A stretch of 58,591 nucleotides of DNA from a virus: positions 1 to 58,591 of the IMG/VR virus record IMGVR_UViG_3300045999_002215; one strand, 5' to 3'. A program made the translations under genes and the position numbers. Positions within the stretch are counted from its first letter, which is position 1; each line of letters opens with the position of its first letter. Of the stretch, positions 7,970 to 16,602 are shown piece by piece. A model generated the notes under the pieces. It was not told the DNA's origin, did no database searches, and worked only from the letters and a program-made list of their open reading frames with translations.

Positions 7970-8274
7970 GCAGCACTCTGTACCTCGACCCTACTGGCCA
8001 ACCGACTTACGGTATCGGTATATGCGGTCGTTGCTCGCGCAAGATGTTCTTGTCCGAACTGCAACCCGATCCGAACTACCCCGGCCTCATGGTCTGCGAG
8101 GAAGACCGCGATCAATACGACCCCTACCGGCTCGCCCCGCGTCCGCCGGATAAGATCGTGCTTCCGTTTGTGCGTCCCGACACGCCGATCAACACTCGCC
8201 CTGCCGGTTTGATTCAAGAGCAGGGCAACGAGTTCATCATCACCGAAGATGGTGACGGATATTTGGAGCTTTGA
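7966..8274 (+). CDS. small protein with CxxC motif (102 aa)
   Basis: A 102-residue protein whose N-terminus carries CGRC followed about 23 residues later by a further cysteine (MVCEEDRDQYDP), suggesting a small metal-binding ribbon, although only three cysteines are present. The rest is Pro-rich. The ATG overlaps the connector stop (ATGA). Comparable proteins lie after connector genes in other phages; function unknown, possibly a tail or fibre-attachment component. Confidence 0.6.
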   Translation: MSSTLYLDPTGQPTYGIGICGRCSRKMFLSELQPDPNYPGLMVCEEDRDQYDPYRLAPRPPDKIVLPFVRPDTPINTRPAGLIQEQGNEFIITEDGDGYLEL

Positions 8275-8277
8275 CGC

Positions 8278-10692
8278 ATGACCGACGTACCTAGCAACCT
8301 GATCCCGACTCGCGTCACGCAGCTTCCCGTCGCCCCGGTGGCCGATGAAAACTCGCTGATGATGATCGTCTACCAGGGCAACAACTACCAGATCCGGGTA
8401 GGTGACCTGTTGAGCGTGGCGGGTGTGCCGACTTCTCGGCAGGTGATTGCGGGCACCGGGCTGACCGGCGGCGGGCAACTGTCGTCAAACGTCACGCTGT
8501 CTATTGCCCCCGGCGGGGTAGGCTCTACTCAACTCGCCTCGTCAGGTGTGACGCCTGGGTCCTACGGCACCTCAACCGACATCCCGGTCTTCACTGTAGA
8601 CGTCACGGGCCGCGTCATGGCCGCCACAACGATCCCGGCTTCGGGTGGTGGGGGTGTGCCGACGAGCCGTCAGGTTATCGCGGGCACCGGCCTGAACGGT
8701 GGCGGCGCTCTCACGGGCAACGTCACACTGAACGCGAATCTTTCCAGCTCTACTCCGCTGTCTGTGAACACGAACGGCTCTGCGGGCTCTTCTACTGACA
8801 TTTCCCGCGCCGACCACACGCACCCCGCCATAGACCTTTCTGACGATGATCAGGTTGACAACATCCTCGGCCTAAGCAACGGCGGCACGGCGCGCAGTCT
8901 GGTGCCGAGCGCGGGCGCAATCATTTGGTCCGGTGCTGACGGTTTGTACGTTGGTCCGGTTGGCTCTTCCGGCCAGGTTCTGGTGTCTGGCGGTTCTAGC
9001 GCCCCAAGCTGGGGTTCAGCCCTCATCGTTAGCGACCAAGCTGCTAATGTTGTTTATGCGGGTCCTGTGAGCGGCACGGCTGCTCCCACGACCTTCCGCC
9101 TGCTAGACAACGCTGACATCCCGGCGGCGCTTTCAAGCAAGGCAATCACCGGCAGCACGATCAACAGCACGCCGATCGGCGGCACGACGCCTGCCAGCGG
9201 CGCGTTCACAACTGTTAACGCCACCGACGTAAACGCCACGACCCTTGACGCTACGAACCTTGAAGTCACGAACCTCAAGGCTAAAGACGGCACCGCTGCC
9301 GGTAGCATCGCCAATACGACGGGTGTCGTCACTCTAGGTTCGTCAGTGCTGACGACGGCGGACATTAATGGCGGCACGATTGACGGCACTACCATCGGTG
9401 GGACGACCCCGGCAGCAGTAACCGGAACCCTTGTCACCGCCACGACCCAGTTCTCTGGCCCCGGAACCGGGCTGACGGGAACAGGGTCTTCCTTTACGGC
9501 GGGTGCGGCGACTACCGCAGTCACTGCGACAAACATTGCTGGCGGCGCTGCGGGCTCTATCCCGTATCAGACCGGGTCTGGCGCCACGTCTCTGCTCGCC
9601 ACCGCGTCTGGGGTTCTCGTGGGTGGCTCTACCCCGAGCTACAGCACGGCTCCGGTTTTGACGGGAACCAACTTCACCGGCATTCCGAACGGCGCTCTCA
9701 GCAACAGCTCGCTAACCATCGGCAGCACTCTGGTGTCGCTTGGGGGAACCGCGACCGCGCTGGCGGGCCTCACTTCGGTCACGCTTACTCAAGACCCTTC
9801 CTCCGCTCTGCAGGCTGCGACTAAGCAGTATGTTGACACGCTCGTAGCGAGCGGTATTCACTTCCACCAGCCGGTTCGTGTAGAGTCGCCGGTCAACTTG
9901 AACGCGACGTATAACAACGGCACTGCCGGGGTTGGGGCCACGCTGACCAATGCGGGTGCGCAAGCCGCTCTCGTCATCGACGGTGTGACTGTCGCCACCA
10001 ACGACCGCGTTCTGGTGTACCAGCAGACCACCCAGACCCAGAACGGCATTTACGTTGTCACCAACACTGGCTCAGGCAGCACCAACTGGGTGCTGACTCG
10101 TTCTAGCGACGCCGACACTTACGTCATCAACAGCGCGAACGGTTTGAGCGAAGGTTCTACGGTCTTCGTACAGCAGGGTACGACGGGTGCGGGTGAGACC
10201 TACACCTGCAACACTTCTGGCGTCATCACGTTCGGTACTACGGCAATCACGTTTGCTCAAATTGCCAACACGCAGATTTACTCTGCCGGAACCGGCCTAA
10301 CGCTGTCAGGCACTCAGTTCTCGTTGACCACTCCGGTTTCCCCGACCAATGGCGGCACGGGTATTAGCGGCTACGCGACCGGCGACTTGATCTTCGCCAA
10401 TACGGCGTCTTCGCTTGACCGAATCCCGATCGGCGTCTCTAGCCGTATTCTAACTTCCAACGGGACTTCGCCAGTCTGGACCGACCCGGCCAGCGTCACT
10501 GTTGGTAACGCAACTGCGGCAACCAGCGCGACAACCGCCACTAACCTTGCGGGCGGTGCCGCCAGCCAGATTCCTTATCAAACGGGTTCGGGTGCTACGG
10601 CTTTCTTGGCTAACGGAACGGCGGGGCAAGTGCTGTTGTCTAACGGTTCAAGCGCGCCCAGCTGGAGTGGTCTGGACGGAGGGACGTTCTGA
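8278..10692 (+). CDS. large tail fibre-like protein (804 aa)
   Basis: An 804-residue protein made of Gly, Thr, Ser, Ala and Val with very few charges, typical of trimeric fibre shafts. The N-terminus (about 1-50, ending QIRVGDLLSV) resembles fibre attachment domains. Internal repeats are visible: PTSRQVIAGTGL occurs twice about 80 residues apart, IPYQTGSGAT twice, and a GQVL.S.GSSAPSW motif near residue 240 and at the C-terminus. A central stretch (QDPSSALQAATKQYVDTLVA) is a likely coiled-coil break before a beta domain. It probably forms a fibre or fibre adaptor. No S74 domain is present. Confidence 0.75.
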   Translation: MTDVPSNLIPTRVTQLPVAPVADENSLMMIVYQGNNYQIRVGDLLSVAGVPTSRQVIAGTGLTGGGQLSSNVTLSIAPGGVGSTQLASSGVTPGSYGTSTDIPVFTVDVTGRVMAATTIPASGGGGVPTSRQVIAGTGLNGGGALTGNVTLNANLSSSTPLSVNTNGSAGSSTDISRADHTHPAIDLSDDDQVDNILGLSNGGTARSLVPSAGAIIWSGADGLYVGPVGSSGQVLVSGGSSAPSWGSALIVSDQAANVVYAGPVSGTAAPTTFRLLDNADIPAALSSKAITGSTINSTPIGGTTPASGAFTTVNATDVNATTLDATNLEVTNLKAKDGTAAGSIANTTGVVTLGSSVLTTADINGGTIDGTTIGGTTPAAVTGTLVTATTQFSGPGTGLTGTGSSFTAGAATTAVTATNIAGGAAGSIPYQTGSGATSLLATASGVLVGGSTPSYSTAPVLTGTNFTGIPNGALSNSSLTIGSTLVSLGGTATALAGLTSVTLTQDPSSALQAATKQYVDTLVASGIHFHQPVRVESPVNLNATYNNGTAGVGATLTNAGAQAALVIDGVTVATNDRVLVYQQTTQTQNGIYVVTNTGSGSTNWVLTRSSDADTYVINSANGLSEGSTVFVQQGTTGAGETYTCNTSGVITFGTTAITFAQIANTQIYSAGTGLTLSGTQFSLTTPVSPTNGGTGISGYATGDLIFANTASSLDRIPIGVSSRILTSNGTSPVWTDPASVTVGNATAATSATTATNLAGGAASQIPYQTGSGATAFLANGTAGQVLLSNGSSAPSWSGLDGGTF

Positions 10693-10703
10693 TGAATAAC
10701 CAG

Positions 10704-10732
10704 TTGCCTTCCGTCCAATTCAAGGGTATAGT
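10704..10732 (+). promoter_or_regulatory. sigma70-type promoter, TTGCCT-17-TATAGT
   Basis: -35 TTGCCT (10704-10709) and -10 TATAGT (10727-10732), spacer 17, in the 73-base gap before the second fibre gene. Confidence 0.75.
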
Positions 10733-10765
10733 GTTCGTCAATAATCTGAGAAAGAGGTAAGAGCA

Positions 10766-11659
10766 ATGGCGCAGACCGGCTACACCCCGATTCAGCTGTA
10801 CCGCAGTACTACTGCTAGTGCAGTTCCGAGCGCGTCAGACCTGAACCCCGGCGAACTCGCTATCAACATTAATGACGCTGACATGGCGCTTTACGCAGAA
10901 AATGCGTCAGGTGCCGTTAAGCGCATTATGAACAACCCGGCGGGTCTCAAGTATCCGACCGCCGACGGCACCAGCGGTCAGGTCATGACGACTGACGGCG
11001 CGGGTAACGTCACATTCGGCTCGACCACCGCGCAAGCGGACGCTGTCAAAGTCACGACCTCTTCGACCTCAAGTGCGTTCAAGGTTCCGTTTGCGAACAC
11101 TACGGCTTCGACCACGGGTTACTACGGGCTGCTGCAAGATGACGCGGCCACGTTCACCTATAACCCGTCTACGAACACTGTGACCGCCGGGACGTTCGTG
11201 GGCGCGCTGACGGGCAACGCTTCAACGGCGATTAGCGCGAGCACCGCGACCACCCTTACGGGTCTCACGGCCACCATCACTGAGCTGAACTACAGCAGCG
11301 GTGTAACCTCTGCAATCCAGACGCAGCTCAACGCTAAGGTGGATGAGACCTCTTCGACGGGCTCTGCGGCTATTCCTGCGGGTACTCAAGCTCAGCGCGA
11401 TGGCTCTCCCGCTGCAGGTTACTTCCGCTTTAATAGCGACATCGCCAAGTTCGAGGGTTACAACGGCACAAGCTGGGGTAGCGTTGGTGGCGGTGCGACG
11501 GGCGGCGGCTCTGACGAAATCTTCATTGAGAACGGTCAGACGGTCACCACGAACTATTCAATCCCGTCAAGCAAAAACGCTATGTCAACCGGGCCGATCA
11601 CGATCAACTCGGGCGTTACGGTCACTGTCCCCTCTGGCTCTAACTGGGTGGTTTTGTAA
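10766..11659 (+). CDS. tail fibre protein (297 aa)
   Basis: A fibre-type protein with a recognisable attachment head in the first 60 residues (IQLYRSTTASAVPSASDLNPGE-type start, then ELAININDADMALYAENASG), which is common to many phage fibres. The shaft contains TGNAST and LTATITELNYSSGV motifs, and the C-terminus (TINSGVTVTVPSGSNWVVL) is a typical receptor-exposed beta tip. It has its own promoter and AAGAGGTAAG ribosome site. The next fibre begins one base after its stop. Confidence 0.75.
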   Translation: MAQTGYTPIQLYRSTTASAVPSASDLNPGELAININDADMALYAENASGAVKRIMNNPAGLKYPTADGTSGQVMTTDGAGNVTFGSTTAQADAVKVTTSSTSSAFKVPFANTTASTTGYYGLLQDDAATFTYNPSTNTVTAGTFVGALTGNASTAISASTATTLTGLTATITELNYSSGVTSAIQTQLNAKVDETSSTGSAAIPAGTQAQRDGSPAAGYFRFNSDIAKFEGYNGTSWGSVGGGATGGGSDEIFIENGQTVTTNYSIPSSKNAMSTGPITINSGVTVTVPSGSNWVVL

Positions 11660-11660
11660 G

Positions 11661-12836
11661 ATGTCGATCACAATTAGCGGAAGCACTGGAGTCGCGGGCA
11701 ACAACGGCAGTGCTGGCACTCCCGCGTATCAGGGCGAGGACACCAACACGGGGGTCTTTTTCCCGGCTGCGGATACCGTGGCTGTGGCCACGGCTGGCAC
11801 TGAGCGGGTCACGGTTACGTCTGTTGGTCGGGTTGGGGTTGGTACGAACAGCCCAAACCAGTTGGTTCATGTGTCTGGCGGTAATATCCGGGTGAGTAGC
11901 GCATCCGAAAACACCATCATTACCAACGGGGGCAATTTCACGACAGGTGCGGTCACGGACTCAGCCATTCTGTACGGCAGCGGGAGCCTTCTGTTTGGCA
12001 ACGGCTCCACCGAACGCATGCGCCTTGATGCGTCTGGCAACTTGGGGATCGGGACGACGACCCCGTCCGCAAAGCTGGAACTCCAAGGCAATAGCACGGT
12101 CGCAAGCATCAAGTATTTAGCGGATGGCGGGTCTGCGCTTCTTTCTTGGAAGAACTCCTCCGGCACAACACTTTGGTCGATTGGCGGCGGTATTGCGGCA
12201 GCTCAAGATGAGCTGGCCTTCGTCCGTCAAAGCACTCCGGTTGCTAGGTTCGACTCTAGCGGAAATTTTTTGGTGAATGCGACCAGTAATACCGAAAACG
12301 CGAAGATGTTCGTTCGCTTTAGCGGTGACGGCGTTAACGGCATGGCTCTAAGCAACACCGCGTCTTCTGGCGCACCGACCTTTTTTGCGTTTAATGATAC
12401 CGCGCAAGCCCTGAACAACACGCAGGTTGTCGCTAGATATACAGACACTAGCGCAACGCGCTGGGAGCTACGTAAAAACGGCGGTCTTGCTAACTATAGC
12501 GCCAATAACGTCAACCTGTCAGACGAGCGGGTAAAGACCGATGTTACCCCGCTGGGTTCCTACTGGGACAAGATCAAAGCGCTGCAAGTCGTCACCTACA
12601 AATATCTCGACCAGAGCCATGGTGACGATAACATCGGCGTGATTGCCCAGCAGGTCGAAAGCGTAGCACCTGAACTCGTCAGCAATGACGGCTTCGGTGA
12701 AACCCCGGTAGATGGTGTGCCGCTCAAGTCGATTTACGAGGCCGACCTGCACTATGCCGCCCTCAAGGCGCTGCAAGAGGCTATGGCCCGCATTGAAGAA
12801 CTCACCGCCCGCGTAGCAACCTTGGAGGCCAAATAA
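11661..12836 (+). CDS. tail fibre with C-terminal S74 chaperone domain, copy 1
   Basis: A 391-residue fibre protein. The N-terminal two thirds carry beta-helical repeats of the type RMRLDASGNLGIGTTTP. The C-terminal 105 residues form an intramolecular chaperone of peptidase family S74: the motif SDERVK gives the expected Ser287/Lys292 self-cleavage dyad, followed by DNIGVIAQQVESVAPELV and a terminal coiled coil (ARIEELTARVATLEAK). The chaperone trimerises the fibre and is then cut off. I place the start at ATG 11661, one base after the upstream stop. The GGAGG in its last codons is the ribosome site of the next fibre. Confidence 0.85.
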   Translation: MSITISGSTGVAGNNGSAGTPAYQGEDTNTGVFFPAADTVAVATAGTERVTVTSVGRVGVGTNSPNQLVHVSGGNIRVSSASENTIITNGGNFTTGAVTDSAILYGSGSLLFGNGSTERMRLDASGNLGIGTTTPSAKLELQGNSTVASIKYLADGGSALLSWKNSSGTTLWSIGGGIAAAQDELAFVRQSTPVARFDSSGNFLVNATSNTENAKMFVRFSGDGVNGMALSNTASSGAPTFFAFNDTAQALNNTQVVARYTDTSATRWELRKNGGLANYSANNVNLSDERVKTDVTPLGSYWDKIKALQVVTYKYLDQSHGDDNIGVIAQQVESVAPELVSNDGFGETPVDGVPLKSIYEADLHYAALKALQEAMARIEELTARVATLEAK

Positions 12837-13915
12837 TGTCGCTCATCAGACTGCAAGGCAACGCCTCTGGCACTGGTGCGTTTACCATCGCTGCCCCCAA
12901 CGGCAACACGGACAGGACGCTTACGCTGCCGGATGCTACGGGGACGGTGAACGTCTCTGGCTTAGCTAACGAGGTTCCTGCGGGTAGCGCGGGCGCTCCG
13001 GCCATCTATCCGACAGGCGACAGCAACACGGGCATCTTCTTCCCTGCGGCTGATACCATCGCCTTCTCTGAGGGTGGCGTCGAGAGCATGCGGATCGATT
13101 CTGCAGGCAACGTGGGGATTGGGACGACAAGTCCGAGCAACAGGCTGCATGTTCAGAACGAAATCACGACTGCCTACAGCTCAGCTAACACGCTAGCCGC
13201 CGCCCCTCTCGCGTATTTCTACAACACGAACGGCTCAGTTGGTGGCGCTGGAACGATCCGTATTGATGGCGGCACATCCGGTGGGAACGGTGCGGTTACG
13301 ATTTCCGCTCTTCAAACGGCAAGCGGCTCTTCTGCGTTAACCTTCGGGACACGCAGCGGAGGCTCCGATGTCGCAGAACGCGCCCGCATCGACTCCAGCG
13401 GGGTGCTAACTGTAGGGCAAACTAGCAGTATAAACGTGTTCAGCGGCTCGGCAGATGGTTGTTCTATTGAAGGCGATGGTGCTATTTCACTGTCGCGAAA
13501 CCAGAACGCTTCTCTCTATATTAGACGTAGAGGCAACAACGGGGCTGTGGCTGCATTTCTTCGGGACACCACTCAAGTTGGTCGAATTGATGTAACCACC
13601 ACCGCCACGGCCTACGTCACATCCTCCGACTACCGCCTGAAAGAGAACGTCGCGCCGATGCAAAACGCATTGGACACTGTGGCGCAGCTTAACCCTGTGA
13701 CCTACACTTGGAAGGCTGACGGATCGGCGGGCCAAGGCTTCATCGCCCACGAACTGCAAGCTGTTGTCCCCGACTGCGTGACGGGTGAGAAAGACGCTGT
13801 GGATGAGACGGGCAACCCGCAGTATCAGGGTGTCGATACCAGCTTCTTGGTGGCAACGCTCGTCAAAGCCATTCAGGAACTCACCGCCCGCGTAGCAGAG
13901 TTGGAGGCCAACTAA
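12836..13915 (+). CDS. tail fibre with C-terminal S74 chaperone domain, copy 2
   Basis: A 359-residue protein that starts on the last base of the preceding stop (TAATG). It contains the shaft motif IDSAGNVGIGTTSP, then a variable beta region, and an S74 chaperone with SSDYRLKENV: Ser264 and Lys269 are the predicted autocleavage residues, followed by GQGFIAHELQAVVPDCV and a terminal ELTARVAELEAN coiled coil. It is related to its neighbours in shaft and chaperone but differs in the middle, as expected for alternative receptor-binding fibres. Confidence 0.85.
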   Translation: MSLIRLQGNASGTGAFTIAAPNGNTDRTLTLPDATGTVNVSGLANEVPAGSAGAPAIYPTGDSNTGIFFPAADTIAFSEGGVESMRIDSAGNVGIGTTSPSNRLHVQNEITTAYSSANTLAAAPLAYFYNTNGSVGGAGTIRIDGGTSGGNGAVTISALQTASGSSALTFGTRSGGSDVAERARIDSSGVLTVGQTSSINVFSGSADGCSIEGDGAISLSRNQNASLYIRRRGNNGAVAAFLRDTTQVGRIDVTTTATAYVTSSDYRLKENVAPMQNALDTVAQLNPVTYTWKADGSAGQGFIAHELQAVVPDCVTGEKDAVDETGNPQYQGVDTSFLVATLVKAIQELTARVAELEAN

Positions 13916-15060
13916 TGTCCACGATCCAGACCAACACCATCACTGATGCCGCTGGAACGGGTGCGCCTGACTTCCCGAACGGGATCAATGCTGCGACCGC
14001 TCTGATCTCAAGGGTCAATGATACCGAACGCATGCGGATCGACTCCTCGGGCAACGTGGGGATTGGGACGACCAGCCCTACCGCAGACCTCTCCGTGGGT
14101 TCGGCCACGACTTCCTCTGGTGATGTGCATTTGCGGACAACCAAGACGACGTTTGAGTTGACCCCAAGCAACTCTGATGCTGGTGGCATGGACATAAACG
14201 TCGGGTTTGTCGCTGGAGGCCAAGGTCCGCTCAAGTTCAGCACGGGCAACACAGAACGCGTCCGCATTTCTTCTGTAGGATTTTTGGGTATCGGGACCAG
14301 TAACCCCGCAGTGGCCGTTCACGTTAGCGGGGGGACAACGGGCGCTGCTACTATTCGCACGCAAGCCTCCTCTGGGGGCGCTGGTCAGTTCCAAGCACAA
14401 ACCGACGGCTCTATCTTTACCATGCAAGCCGTAAGCGGCGGCGGTTTGAGATTTGTCCAAGAAGACGTTGCAGAACGCGCCCGCATCGACTCCAGCGGAA
14501 ACCTGTTGGTGGGAACGACGACGGGCAGCGACAAGCTACTCGTAAGAGGTGCCAGTGCAAGGCTTACGTCTGACGGGTTGACCAGCAATGCCACTCTCAC
14601 AGTGCAGGCCCACAACGGGGCTGGATACGATGCACAGCTCTATTTAGAATGCCCCGGTTCATTTGGCGGAGGTATGTTTGCGGCCCGAAGTGTTTCTCAG
14701 ATTAGGGTGTGGTGCGGCAATCAGGCTGCGGGCGTAAGTTTGGCAAACAGCGCAGCATCTTGGGGTTCCTACTCCGACGAGCGCATTAAAGACATCATCG
14801 AGCCGATTACTGACGCAGCCAATAAGGTGTCAAGCCTTCGGGCTGTTATCGGCAAATACAAGTCTGATGCTCCTGAAAAGAGACGCTCTTTCCTGATCGC
14901 TCAGGACGTTCAGGCGGTTCTTCCAGAGGCGGTGTATCAGAACAGCGAGGAAGACGATACTCTGAGCCTCGCATACACGGATGTGATCCCGCTGCTCGTC
15001 GCCGCCATTCAGGAACTCAAAGCAGAGGTTGACAGCCTCCGCGCACAACTTAACCCCTAA
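13915..15060 (+). CDS. tail fibre with C-terminal S74 chaperone domain, copy 3
   Basis: A 381-residue protein, again overlapping the preceding stop as TAATG. The shaft has three copies of an ARIDSSGN/GTT pattern (IDSSGNVGIGTTSP, ISSVGFLGIGTSNP, IDSSGNLLVGTTTG). The S74 domain carries YSDERIKDII with predicted Ser287/Lys292, then SFLIAQDVQAVLPEAV and a terminal coiled coil ending LRAQLNP. The chaperone is more diverged from copies 1 and 2 than those are from each other. It probably makes another receptor-binding fibre. Confidence 0.85.
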   Translation: MSTIQTNTITDAAGTGAPDFPNGINAATALISRVNDTERMRIDSSGNVGIGTTSPTADLSVGSATTSSGDVHLRTTKTTFELTPSNSDAGGMDINVGFVAGGQGPLKFSTGNTERVRISSVGFLGIGTSNPAVAVHVSGGTTGAATIRTQASSGGAGQFQAQTDGSIFTMQAVSGGGLRFVQEDVAERARIDSSGNLLVGTTTGSDKLLVRGASARLTSDGLTSNATLTVQAHNGAGYDAQLYLECPGSFGGGMFAARSVSQIRVWCGNQAAGVSLANSAASWGSYSDERIKDIIEPITDAANKVSSLRAVIGKYKSDAPEKRRSFLIAQDVQAVLPEAVYQNSEEDDTLSLAYTDVIPLLVAAIQELKAEVDSLRAQLNP

Positions 15061-15077
15061 CCAGAAGGAGGATCACG

Positions 15078-15296
15078 ATGGCCGAGAAAAAACCAGTAAC
15101 CATCACGATCAACGATCAGGACTACACCGAGGACCAACTGACCGACGAGCAGAAGGTTCTCATCAACCATGTGGCAGACTTGGACCGCAAGATCGGTTCG
15201 ACGCGCTTCAACCTCGACCAGCTTCAAGTGGGCCGTGATGCCTTCATGAACATGCTGACCGCCTCGCTAAAGGTTCAAGATGCCCCCGCTGGATAA
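15078..15296 (+). CDS. small hypothetical protein (72 aa)
   Basis: A 72-residue charged protein with a short N-terminal beta hairpin (PVTITINDQDYTEDQLT) and a following helix (EQKVLINHVADLDRKIGST). The layout resembles a family of short phage proteins of unknown function sometimes called DUF6447; this is a tentative match. AAGGAGGATC is an optimal ribosome site. Its end overlaps the next gene by 17 bases, marking the start of the lysis cassette. Confidence 0.65.
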   Translation: MAEKKPVTITINDQDYTEDQLTDEQKVLINHVADLDRKIGSTRFNLDQLQVGRDAFMNMLTASLKVQDAPAG

Positions 15297-15504
15297 ACAG
15301 GCACACTTCTGGGCAGGCATGGCTATCGCCTCGACGCTGGTGGTCTACGACACCGCAGCTTGGGCGGCTTTTGTTTTTGTCGCGATGATCGGCGCGGGCA
15401 AAGAAGTCTGGGATAAAGTGAGCGGCGCTGGCACAATGGACTTCTGGGACTTTGCGGCCACGGCGGCTGGCGCCGCTGTCGTTCTTCCGCGTGAGGTGAT
15501 CTGA
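15280..15504 (+). CDS. small two-helix membrane protein, possible holin (74 aa)
   Basis: A 74-residue protein with two hydrophobic segments (about residues 11-40, including AGMAIASTLVVY and AAFVFVAMIGAG, and 57-70, FAATAAGAAVVLP). The start DKQAHFWAGMAIA recalls DUF2279/YfiM-type small membrane proteins. Located at the head of the lysis cassette and overlapping the next start by one base (TGATG), it could be a holin or an accessory lysis protein. Topology is visible; function is inferred. Confidence 0.6.
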   Translation: MPPLDKQAHFWAGMAIASTLVVYDTAAWAAFVFVAMIGAGKEVWDKVSGAGTMDFWDFAATAAGAAVVLPREVI

Positions 15505-15734
15505 TGACCACGGAGATGATTATAAACTTCGGCCTGACCGCCATCCTCGGCATCTTCGGCTGGATACTCAAGAGTCACATGGACGAGGTAAAGCGGCTGC
15601 AAATCCTGCTCAACAGGACGCGCGAGGACTACGCTACGAAAGCTGACCTGCACTCTGACATCAACCGGGTATTGGCGCGGCTCGACCTCTTGGAGAAGAA
15701 GATCGACAGGCTGATTGAGAAGGGCGTCAAATGA
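15504..15734 (+). CDS. membrane-anchored coiled-coil protein, possible inner spanin (76 aa)
   Basis: One N-terminal membrane segment (about residues 5-23, IINFGLTAILGIFGWIL) is followed by a charged coiled coil (VKRLQILLNRTREDY to LDLLEKKIDRLIEKG). This is the architecture of an Rz-type inner-membrane spanin subunit, although 76 residues is short for one. The following gene, overlapping by four bases, encodes a lipoprotein, as expected of an Rz/Rz1 pair. Alternative: a holin-like or tail-anchoring membrane protein. Confidence 0.55.
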   Translation: MTTEMIINFGLTAILGIFGWILKSHMDEVKRLQILLNRTREDYATKADLHSDINRVLARLDLLEKKIDRLIEKGVK

Positions 15735-15946
15735 GGCTTGCCCTCCTTATCTTGGTTGCGGGCTGCGGCCCGGTCACCGTCTCCTCGGTGGCTTATACCA
15801 CCGCCTGCCCGAAAGGGGACGCGCAATGCGAAATTCGTCAGAACGCAGAAACCTTATATTACATGAGTCAAGAGGACGCGGCCAACGCGCTTCTCTGCTC
15901 TGGCGACACGCGGGACGTTATGGGTGCGCTGTGCTCTGTCTACTGA
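15731..15946 (+). CDS. small lipoprotein, possible outer spanin (71 aa)
   Basis: The N-terminus MRLALLILVAGC is a short lipoprotein signal with lipobox VAGC, giving lipidated Cys12. The mature part is about 60 residues with three more cysteines and no membrane segment. It overlaps the coiled-coil membrane gene upstream (ATGA) and is itself overlapped out of frame by the next gene from 15826. An outer-membrane Rz1-like spanin that pairs with the upstream protein is the best guess; unlike many Rz1 proteins it is not proline-rich. Confidence 0.6.
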   Translation: MRLALLILVAGCGPVTVSSVAYTTACPKGDAQCEIRQNAETLYYMSQEDAANALLCSGDTRDVMGALCSVY

Positions 15947-16602
15947 CCGCAACCGCCAACGCCCAGGTAACAGGTGACCTGAACACCAACTCTGGCAACA
16001 CAAACTCTACTATTGGGTCAAACAACAACGACAGCACCACGAACTACAACGGTTCTGGGTCTGCGCCGTTCTCTACCCCAGTGCCGACAGCCGCAGCACC
16101 TACGGTCATGGGGGGTGGTGGCAACGACAGCTGCTTGATCCCGGTGCAACAGGCTTTTCAGATCAGCATCTTTGGTCGTGCCGAGGGGAGAATGGAGCAA
16201 GATCCCGAGTGCAACCGGCGCAAAGACGCCCGCCTGCTCGGCACCCCGCAAGAGGCTGGCGGTCTCGGCCTGCAAGTTTCTGGCATCTCGGTCATGTGCG
16301 ACAGCGCCGCGATCTTCAAAGCCATGGCGCTGGCCAGCACGCCCTGCCCAATCTACTCAATTGAGACGGGCAAGCTGTTGGTGGGGCGTGAAGGGTACTT
16401 GGCTATGCGCGGCAACCCTCACGCCTACGTAGTCGGGTACACTGATGATCAGCCCTTCTGGGACACATTCCTGATGATGGGAGAGGAGCTTCCTGATGTC
16501 CTACCTCAAGAAAACACTGGCCCTACTCTGTCTGAGCGCTTCCGCCGCTCACGCAGAACCAACGATGACGAACCTGCAGGGGTCGGCGCAGGCAATCCTT
16601 GA
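15826..16602 (+). CDS. secreted protein of lysis region (258 aa)
   Basis: The product has a hydrophobic segment about residues 32-45 (YGCAVLCLLTATANA/Q) that looks like a signal peptide with an unusually long N-region when the ATG at 15826 is used; this ATG has GGGGA upstream. It is followed by an Asn/Thr/Ser-rich linker (NTNSGNTNSTIGSNNND) and a conserved-looking domain with four cysteines, including ISVMCDSAAIFKAMALAST and CPIYS. Proteins with this C..AM..ASTPCP pattern occur in many phages next to lysis or tail genes, with unknown function. It overlaps the next gene by 107 bases. Start site uncertain. Confidence 0.55.
   Translation: MRNSSERRNLILHESRGRGQRASLLWRHAGRYGCAVLCLLTATANAQVTGDLNTNSGNTNSTIGSNNNDSTTNYNGSGSAPFSTPVPTAAAPTVMGGGGNDSCLIPVQQAFQISIFGRAEGRMEQDPECNRRKDARLLGTPQEAGGLGLQVSGISVMCDSAAIFKAMALASTPCPIYSIETGKLLVGREGYLAMRGNPHAYVVGYTDDQPFWDTFLMMGEELPDVLPQENTGPTLSERFRRSRRTNDDEPAGVGAGNP

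Noticed and set aside
11343-11660. Upstream extension of the first S74 fibre
   Set aside because: The extension is Arg/Ser/Leu-rich and out of frame inside the preceding fibre gene; ATG 11661 directly after the upstream stop gives a normal fibre start.
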